A program made the translations under genes and the position numbers. The notes under the pieces are model-generated. The model saw only the letters and a program-made list of their open reading frames with translations, had not been told where the DNA came from and searched no databases. From Bacteroidota bacterium (GTDB lineage Bacteria; Bacteroidota; Bacteroidia; JABDFU01), in the NCBI GenBank assembly GCA_013286655.1, contig JABDFG010000015.1:1-40459 (forward strand): a stretch of 40,459 bases of DNA. The letters are read 5' to 3'. How positions within the stretch are numbered: position 1 is the first letter of the stretch; each line of letters begins with the position of its first letter. Below are positions 35,537-40,459 of this stretch, piece by piece.

Positions 35537-37183
35537 ATGAATGCTGTGATTAAACAACGTGTATTCCTCCTGTTGTGTTTGTTATTCTCAACTTTGATCT
35601 TTTCTCAAAGTGACCTGAAACTTCCATCCAATGCCGACCCTGCTGTTGCGGATGAGCTTTTTAGCAATAATAATTTTACGGAGGCACTTAGAAATTACCT
35701 TGCTTTACTTAAAAAAGAACCTAAAAATGAAAAGTATATTTATCGTACAGGGATTTGTTATCTGAATTCCAATATCAATAAGGCGAAAGCTATTTCTTAC
35801 CTGGAGACCAGTTCAAAGTCGGATAAATCAGATCATGATACCTGGTTTTATCTTGGCAAAGCATATCATTATGCTGGTCGTTTTGATGATGCGCTGAAGG
35901 CGTTTACTAATTATAAGGAATCAGGGAAGGGTAGCTCTGATAACAGAAAGCAGGTTGACCGTTATATACAATATTGTTCCAATGGAAAGGAGTTGGTTAA
36001 ATTTCCGCTGAATGTGAGTTTTAAAAACCTGGGTAAAAATGTCAATTCTCCTTACCCTGATTACCAGGCTTTTGTTCCGGAGGATGAGTCTTACCTGGTA
36101 TTCACAACGCGAAGAAAGGAGGGTGGTGGACAGCAGGGTCCTGATGGTACATACGGTGCATCTGTGTTTGTTTCAAAGGTGACAAACGGGGAATTCGGAA
36201 AGGCTAAAAGTATTGGTCCGCCGATCAATACAGGGGATGGTGATGAAGAGGTAGTGGGATTGTCTCTTTCGGGTGATATTATGATATTGGTCTATGATAA
36301 TGCAGTAAGTTTTGCAGATCTTTTTATTTCGTACGCGGATAAAAAAATGAATTTCAAAAAAGCGGAAGCCCTGGACAAAAATATTAATTCGAGTGCGCAG
36401 GAAATTGCGGCATCCATATCTCCGGATGGTATGACGCTTTATTTTACCAGCACCCGGCCGGGTGGGTACGGAGGAAGTGATCTTTACTTATCTCATAAGT
36501 TGCCAAATGGTTCCTGGGCGCTTGCCCAGAATTTAGGTCCTGAAATTAATACGGCGGATGATGAGGATTTTCCGAATATTTCCCCAGACGGAGAAACGCT
36601 TTATTTTAGTTCAACGGGCCATACCAGCATGGGTGGCTATGATATTTTTAAGGCTAGTTGGAGTGAACTAGCCCATAAATGGACGAATATAAAAAATATA
36701 GGTTATCCTATCAATACGCCGGATGATGATATGAATCTCCGGCTTTCGGCAAATGGGAAGTACGGTTATATTGCGGCATTGAAAGAGGGTGGTTTTGGGG
36801 ATCTGGATATTTACCGGGTAGATTTTAATGACCTGGAACCTAAGTATTCGCTTATTAAAGGTTGTCTGTTATCGGCTGATTCCTCTGAAAAGCTTAATTA
36901 CGGAAAAGTTCAGATAGCTGTTACCGATATGAAAAGCAAGGATACGTATGGTAATTATACACCCAATGCCCTGTCTGGAAAATATGTTATGATCTTACCT
37001 CCGGGAGAGTATACCATTAATATTGATATTGCCGGCTTTGAAAAGTATTCTGAAAAATTGGTGGTGGCGGATAAAGTGGGTTCCCGGCAGGAAATTGAAA
37101 AGAATATTGTTGTTTTGCCTACGGGTTACATCAAACAACCTAAGGCAGTTGTTTCTCCCGGAACTAAGCCGAAAATCAAATAG
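35537..37183 (+). CDS. TPR and PD40 repeat envelope protein without OmpA domain
   Basis: 548 residues from ATG 35537 (a GTG at 35525 in the same frame is less likely because it lengthens the signal peptide). Signal peptide to about residue 24 (LIFSQS). Two or three TPR-like helical repeats (about 35-120), then PD40/WD40-like beta-propeller repeats with the recurring ISPDGxTLYFxS pattern (about 160-420), then a carboxypeptidase regulatory-like beta domain (about 430-525). Bacteroidota proteins of this type, such as PorE of the type IX secretion system, usually end in an OmpA peptidoglycan-binding domain, which is missing here. It is likely periplasmic or exported. The gene ends four bases before pyrD. 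Confidence 0.87.
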   Translation: MNAVIKQRVFLLLCLLFSTLIFSQSDLKLPSNADPAVADELFSNNNFTEALRNYLALLKKEPKNEKYIYRTGICYLNSNINKAKAISYLETSSKSDKSDHDTWFYLGKAYHYAGRFDDALKAFTNYKESGKGSSDNRKQVDRYIQYCSNGKELVKFPLNVSFKNLGKNVNSPYPDYQAFVPEDESYLVFTTRRKEGGGQQGPDGTYGASVFVSKVTNGEFGKAKSIGPPINTGDGDEEVVGLSLSGDIMILVYDNAVSFADLFISYADKKMNFKKAEALDKNINSSAQEIAASISPDGMTLYFTSTRPGGYGGSDLYLSHKLPNGSWALAQNLGPEINTADDEDFPNISPDGETLYFSSTGHTSMGGYDIFKASWSELAHKWTNIKNIGYPINTPDDDMNLRLSANGKYGYIAALKEGGFGDLDIYRVDFNDLEPKYSLIKGCLLSADSSEKLNYGKVQIAVTDMKSKDTYGNYTPNALSGKYVMILPPGEYTINIDIAGFEKYSEKLVVADKVGSRQEIEKNIVVLPTGYIKQPKAVVSPGTKPKIK

Positions 37184-37187
37184 GTAT

Positions 37188-38228
37188 ATGTACCGATATT
37201 TTATCAAACCTGTTTTTTTTCTTTTTTCTCCGGAAACGATTCATAGGATTGTTTTTAAAACTTTGAAAATAGTGTTTGCTATTCCGGGGTTTGGGCGATT
37301 GATGCGTTTTTTTTATGCGGTGAACGATAAAAGACTGGAAAGAAAAGTATTCGGATTGATCTTTCGGAATCCTGTTGGTCTTGCTGCGGGTTTTGATAAG
37401 GATGCGAAACTCTTTGAAGAGCTTTCCTGTTTTGGTTTTGGATTTATTGAGATTGGTACGGTTACGCCTATTGCTCAGCCGGGGAATGAAAAGCCGCGTA
37501 TGTTCCGGCTAGTGGAGGATGAAGCACTGATCAACCGGATGGGCTTTAACAATGAAGGAGCGGATGCTGCTGCCGGACGCCTGAAGAAAAGAAAGAGCGC
37601 TGTTCTCATTGGTGGTAATATCGGGAAAAATAAACTGACCTCTAATGAAGAGGCTGTCAGGGATTATGAAAAATGTTTTGAAATTTTGTTTGAGCGGATA
37701 GACTTTTTTGTTGTCAATGTAAGTTCGCCGAATACTCCAGGATTACGTGCCTTGCAGGAGAAAGGACCTTTAACCAGGCTTTTGCTTCATCTGAATAGAT
37801 TAAATTCACAAAAAAAATCAAGAAAACCAATCCTTCTTAAAATTGCCCCTGATCTCAACAATGAACAATTAGATGATATTGTGTCTATCGTTGCAGAAAC
37901 AAAAATTGATGGGGTGATAGCGACCAACACTACAATTGAGAGAACCGGGCTTAATACGAAGGCTGCTGCCCTTGATGTTATCGGAAATGGTGGATTGAGT
38001 GGCAGACCTCTGTCAAAAAGAAGTACGGAGGTTGTTCAGTATTTATCGGATAAGTCTATGGGCTCATTTCCGATTATAGCTGTTGGTGGGATACATTCTG
38101 CGGAAGATGCGTTGGAAAAATTGGAGGCAGGGGCGAGTCTTGTTCAGGTATACACGGGCTTCGTTTATGAAGGTCCGGGTATTGTAAAGCGTATTAACAA
38201 AGCTATTCTGAAAAAGTATGATCGGTAA
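37188..38228 (+). CDS. pyrD: Dihydroorotate dehydrogenase (quinone), class 2
   Basis: 346 residues from ATG 37188; the frame is open further upstream but that part lies inside the preceding gene. The N-terminal helical extension ([17 protein letters not shown]) is the membrane-association region of class 2 enzymes. The FMN barrel contains [31 protein letters not shown], the catalytic Ser region [11 protein letters not shown], and KIAPDL. It oxidises dihydroorotate with quinone in pyrimidine synthesis, at the inner membrane. The start is four bases after the TPR-PD40 stop; the end overlaps the next gene by 11 bases. Confidence 0.96.
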   Translation: MYRYFIKPVFFLFSPETIHRIVFKTLKIVFAIPGFGRLMRFFYAVNDKRLERKVFGLIFRNPVGLAAGFDKDAKLFEELSCFGFGFIEIGTVTPIAQPGNEKPRMFRLVEDEALINRMGFNNEGADAAAGRLKKRKSAVLIGGNIGKNKLTSNEEAVRDYEKCFEILFERIDFFVVNVSSPNTPGLRALQEKGPLTRLLLHLNRLNSQKKSRKPILLKIAPDLNNEQLDDIVSIVAETKIDGVIATNTTIERTGLNTKAAALDVIGNGGLSGRPLSKRSTEVVQYLSDKSMGSFPIIAVGGIHSAEDALEKLEAGASLVQVYTGFVYEGPGIVKRINKAILKKYDR

Positions 38229-39645
38229 ATCTGAAGTTCAAACGGTTTACAATAGAATAAGTCCGGAATTCATATCGGCAGTTAAAAAAATTGTCGGGGA
38301 TGCGTATGTATTTGCCGATCCGGAAATTTTGTACAATTATTCACATGATGAAACAGAGGACCTGAGCTATCTGCCTGAACTTGTAGTGAAGGCAAGGACT
38401 GCTCTGGAAGTTTCGGAATTGCTGAAACTTTGCAATATTGAAAAGATACCGCTTACTCCCAGGGGTGCGGGTACTGGTTTAAGTGGGGCTGCATTGCCGG
38501 TATTTGAGGGACTTGTTTTATCTATGGAGCGCTTTGACCGGATATTGGAAATTGATGAGCGCAACCTTCAGGCGATTGTTGAGCCCGGTGTTATTAATGA
38601 GGTATTTCAAAATGCGGTAAAGGAGAAGGGGTTGTTTTATCCTCCTGATCCGGCCAGTAAGGGTAGTTGTTTTCTGGGCGGCAACCTAGCCATGTCTTCG
38701 GGAGGTCCGAAGGCAGTGAAGTACGGGGTTACCAGGGAGTATGTGCTGAATATGGAGGTGGTGCTGCCAACAGGTGAAATAATCTGGACAGGTGCGAACG
38801 TGCTGAAAAATTCTACAGGTTATAATCTTACCCAGCTGATGGTAGGGAGTGAAGGGACGTTGGGCGTTATTACGAAAATTGTTTTTAAACTTATTCCGCT
38901 GCCCGGTAAAACTATTTTAATGCTCGTGCCTTTTTTCTCAGCGGAAAAGGCTTGTGAATCGGTCTCTGCGGTGTTTAAGGCTGGAATTGTTCCGAGTGGA
39001 ATGGAATTTATGGAGCGGGATGCTATCGACTGGGCTTTAAAGTATGTGGAGGGAATTTCGATATCGATTCAGCCAGAGGTAAAGGCACATTTACTAATTG
39101 AGTTAGATGGGAATGATCTGGAAGTGATGATGCGGGATGCCGAAAGGATAAGTGTCATCATGGCTCAGTTTGAGTGTGGTGAAATTTTATTTGCGGATAC
39201 GGAGGAACAGAAAGAAAATTTATGGAAGATGCGCAGAAAGGTTGGGGAAGCGGTAAAATCCAATTCGGTTTATAAGGAAGAAGATACGGTTGTGCCCAGA
39301 GCTGAGTTGCCGAAGTTGTTGAAGGGCGTTAAGGAAATCGGGAAGAAATATGGCTTTCAATCTGTCTGCTACGGACATGCGGGGGATGGAAATTTGCATG
39401 TGAATATTATTAAGGGAAATTTGAGTGATGAGGTTTGGAAGAATGAATTGCCAAAAGGAATCCGTCAATTGTTTGAACTCTGTGTTCAATTAGGTGGAAC
39501 GATCTCCGGTGAACATGGCATCGGGTGGGTTCAGAGGGCTTATCTGGATGTAGTTTTTACTCCTAAGTCCATTGAACTTCAGAAGGGAATTAAGAAGTTA
39601 TTTGATCCGAATAGTATTCTGAATCCGGGGAAGATATTTTTGTAG
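38218..39645 (+). CDS. FAD-linked oxidase (GlcD / D-lactate dehydrogenase-like)
   Basis: 475 residues. An FAD_binding_4 domain (about 40-215) with [14 protein letters not shown] and [19 protein letters not shown], then an FAD-oxidase C-terminal domain (about 220-475) with [14 protein letters not shown] and SGEHGIG, whose His residues are the catalytic and metal-binding residues of this family. Members oxidise D-2-hydroxy acids such as glycolate or D-lactate. The separate subunits GlcE and GlcF are not next to it, so a single-subunit D-lactate type is possible. It overlaps pyrD by 11 bases. The substrate is not resolved. Confidence 0.9.
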   Translation: MIGKSEVQTVYNRISPEFISAVKKIVGDAYVFADPEILYNYSHDETEDLSYLPELVVKARTALEVSELLKLCNIEKIPLTPRGAGTGLSGAALPVFEGLVLSMERFDRILEIDERNLQAIVEPGVINEVFQNAVKEKGLFYPPDPASKGSCFLGGNLAMSSGGPKAVKYGVTREYVLNMEVVLPTGEIIWTGANVLKNSTGYNLTQLMVGSEGTLGVITKIVFKLIPLPGKTILMLVPFFSAEKACESVSAVFKAGIVPSGMEFMERDAIDWALKYVEGISISIQPEVKAHLLIELDGNDLEVMMRDAERISVIMAQFECGEILFADTEEQKENLWKMRRKVGEAVKSNSVYKEEDTVVPRAELPKLLKGVKEIGKKYGFQSVCYGHAGDGNLHVNIIKGNLSDEVWKNELPKGIRQLFELCVQLGGTISGEHGIGWVQRAYLDVVFTPKSIELQKGIKKLFDPNSILNPGKIFL

Positions 39646-39656
39646 GGTATGTTCAT

Positions 39657-39757
39657 TTATTCACTTCTCGTCTTTAATTTTTTATTGAATTTATGATCGC
39701 TTCGCGATTATTCACTTCTCATCTTTAAATTTTATTGAGTTTATGATCGCTTCGCGA
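39657..39757. repeat. Two tandem ~51-base intergenic repeats with small hairpins
   Basis: Copy 1 (39657-39707) and copy 2 (39708-39757) are nearly identical, beginning TTATTCACTTCTC and ending ATCGCTTCGCGA, with one single-base indel and a few substitutions. Each ends in the inverted repeat ATCGC-TTC-GCGAT. They lie between the convergent GlcD-like and DUF1456 genes, in the only non-coding stretch between them. Possibly a dispersed repeat or weak bidirectional terminator. Confidence 0.75.
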
Positions 39758-39808
39758 TTCTTTTGCTTACAATTAATTGTCGTGAATTGGAGTTTTTCTT
39801 GATTAGAA

Positions 39809-40051
39809 TTAATGCTTAATTTGGGGAGGACTTTCTCTTTTCCCTCTTTTATAGATCACTAAGCCATTGAGGAAATTGCGGAGGATCTGGTCGCCGCAGG
39901 GTTTGTAGTTCGGATGGTCTTCGTTCCGGAAGAATGCACCGAGCTCTGTTTTACTTACTTTAAAATCTACGAGTTTTAATATTTCTATAATATCGTCATC
40001 CCTTAAATACAAGGCAACGCGCAATTTTTTCAGAATGTCGTTGTTACTCAT
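39809..40051 (-). CDS. DUF1456 (YehS-like) protein, single-repeat form
   Basis: 80 residues: MSNNDILKKLRVALYLRDDDII at the start, then FFRNEDHPNYKPCGDQILRNFLNGL. This is the DUF1456 pattern; E. coli YehS (about 156 residues) has two copies, this has one. Function unknown. The start overlaps the end of the YebC gene by eight bases, so the two are co-translated. Confidence 0.85.
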   Translation of the reverse strand: MSNNDILKKLRVALYLRDDDIIEILKLVDFKVSKTELGAFFRNEDHPNYKPCGDQILRNFLNGLVIYKRGKRESPPQIKH

Positions 40052-40459
40052 CGTTCTTCATATTGTGAAATACATTCTGCACATCATCATCGTCTTCCAA
40101 CAGGTCAATCAGTTTTTGTACTTCTGCGGCTTGTTCAGGTGTTACTTCTTTAAAGGTATTAGGGATTCTTTCTGTTTCGGAGGAGATAACGGTAATCTTT
40201 TTTTCTTCCAGAGCCTTCTGCATTTTTCCAAATTCATTGAAAGGAACGGTGATCACTACTTTATCTTCATCCTGATCGATTTCTTCTAAACCATGATCGA
40301 TGAGTTCAAATTCGAGTTCTTCCAGGTTTCTTTTGCCCAATTCAATTTCAAATATGCCCTTGCGGTCGAACATAAAATCCAGAGATCCTGTCTTTCCCAG
40401 AGTGCCTTCTCCTTTGCTGAAACAGAGGCGTACGTTGGCTACGGTCCGGGTAGTATTGT
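40044..40459 (-). CDS. yebC: YebC/PmpR family protein (C-terminal part, cut by window edge)
   Basis: 138 residues are visible; the reading frame runs through the right end, so the start lies outside the window (an internal Met at 40373 is not the start). The segment NTTRTVANVR, then GTLGKTGSLDFMFDRKG is the central YebC signature, and the C-terminus VTPEQAAEVQKLIDLLEDDDDVQNVFHNM is typical. YebC proteins have been described both as DNA-binding regulators and as translation factors that help ribosomes through proline-rich or difficult stretches. The N-terminal domain is not visible here. Confidence 0.93.
   Translation of the reverse strand, partial: NTTRTVANVRLCFSKGEGTLGKTGSLDFMFDRKGIFEIELGKRNLEELEFELIDHGLEEIDQDEDKVVITVPFNEFGKMQKALEEKKITVISSETERIPNTFKEVTPEQAAEVQKLIDLLEDDDDVQNVFHNMKNDE

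Noticed and set aside
37023-37187. 55-residue N-terminal extension of pyrD
   Set aside because: It lies inside the preceding gene; the class 2 DHODH N-terminus starts at 37188.
1-40459. CRISPR array, mobile element, prophage, defence island or RNA genes
   Set aside because: No spaced direct-repeat array, transposase, integrase, tRNA or rRNA signature was found; gene content is core metabolism and information processing.

Overview
This 40.5 kb window is chromosomal core sequence from a member of the Bacteroidota, probably a Sphingobacteriales/Chitinophagales-like lineage. The evidence is the Bacteroidota promoter element TAnnTTTG (-7 box) before many genes, weak Shine-Dalgarno signals, the bacillithiol gene bshA, a fused alpha/beta 2-oxoacid dehydrogenase E1, a TPR-PD40 surface protein, a LptF/LptG permease and paired rhomboid genes next to mutL. 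Every protein encoded is of a chromosomal type. I see no rRNA, tRNA, CRISPR, transposase, integrase or phage gene, and no gene-free stretch longer than 300 bases.

Layout. 1-4193 (minus): mutL, two rhomboid proteases and an endonuclease/exonuclease/phosphatase-family protein cut by the window edge. 4327-8425 (plus): a GH3 glucosaminidase fused to a beta-lactamase-fold domain, then bshA. 8414-11346 (minus): LptF/LptG permease, GT39-like membrane glycosyltransferase and a SUI1/YciH factor. 11470-12174 (plus): two tandem paralogous small lipoproteins. 12230-12358 (minus): a tiny Cys-rich membrane protein. 12401-15070 (plus): fused E1 dehydrogenase and endonuclease III. 15045-21882 (minus): a tightly overlapping run leuA-leuC-leuD-leuB-xseA-xseB-DUF2279. 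21993-26632 (plus): PLP decarboxylase, purM, prfA, pyrF. 26639-27025 (minus): rplS. 27117-31377 (plus): acyl-CoA mutase catalytic subunit, a third rhomboid and an ABC-F ATPase. 31392-32267 (minus): SirB1-like protein. 32456-34268 (plus): two double-domain universal stress proteins. 34431-39645 (plus): an unknown lipoprotein, TPR-PD40 protein, pyrD and a GlcD-like oxidase. 39809-40459 (minus): DUF1456 protein and the C-terminal part of YebC.

Main themes are leucine synthesis, branched-chain or propionyl carbon metabolism (E1, mutase), nucleotide synthesis (purM, pyrF, pyrD), DNA repair (mutL, nth, xseAB), translation (prfA, rplS, ABC-F, SUI1) and the cell envelope.

I did not find an obvious new defence or mobile system. 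The most interesting signal is regulatory: five unlinked genes carry a TAnnTTTG-like box exactly four bases before the start codon, which would place the transcription start on or next to the initiation codon (leaderless mRNAs). Other points worth a look are the GH3/beta-lactamase fusion, the duplicated Lys/Ala-rich lipoproteins with duplicated promoter and leader, a MutL lacking the usual endonuclease motifs, and two intergenic repeat structures built on ATTCGC-like units.
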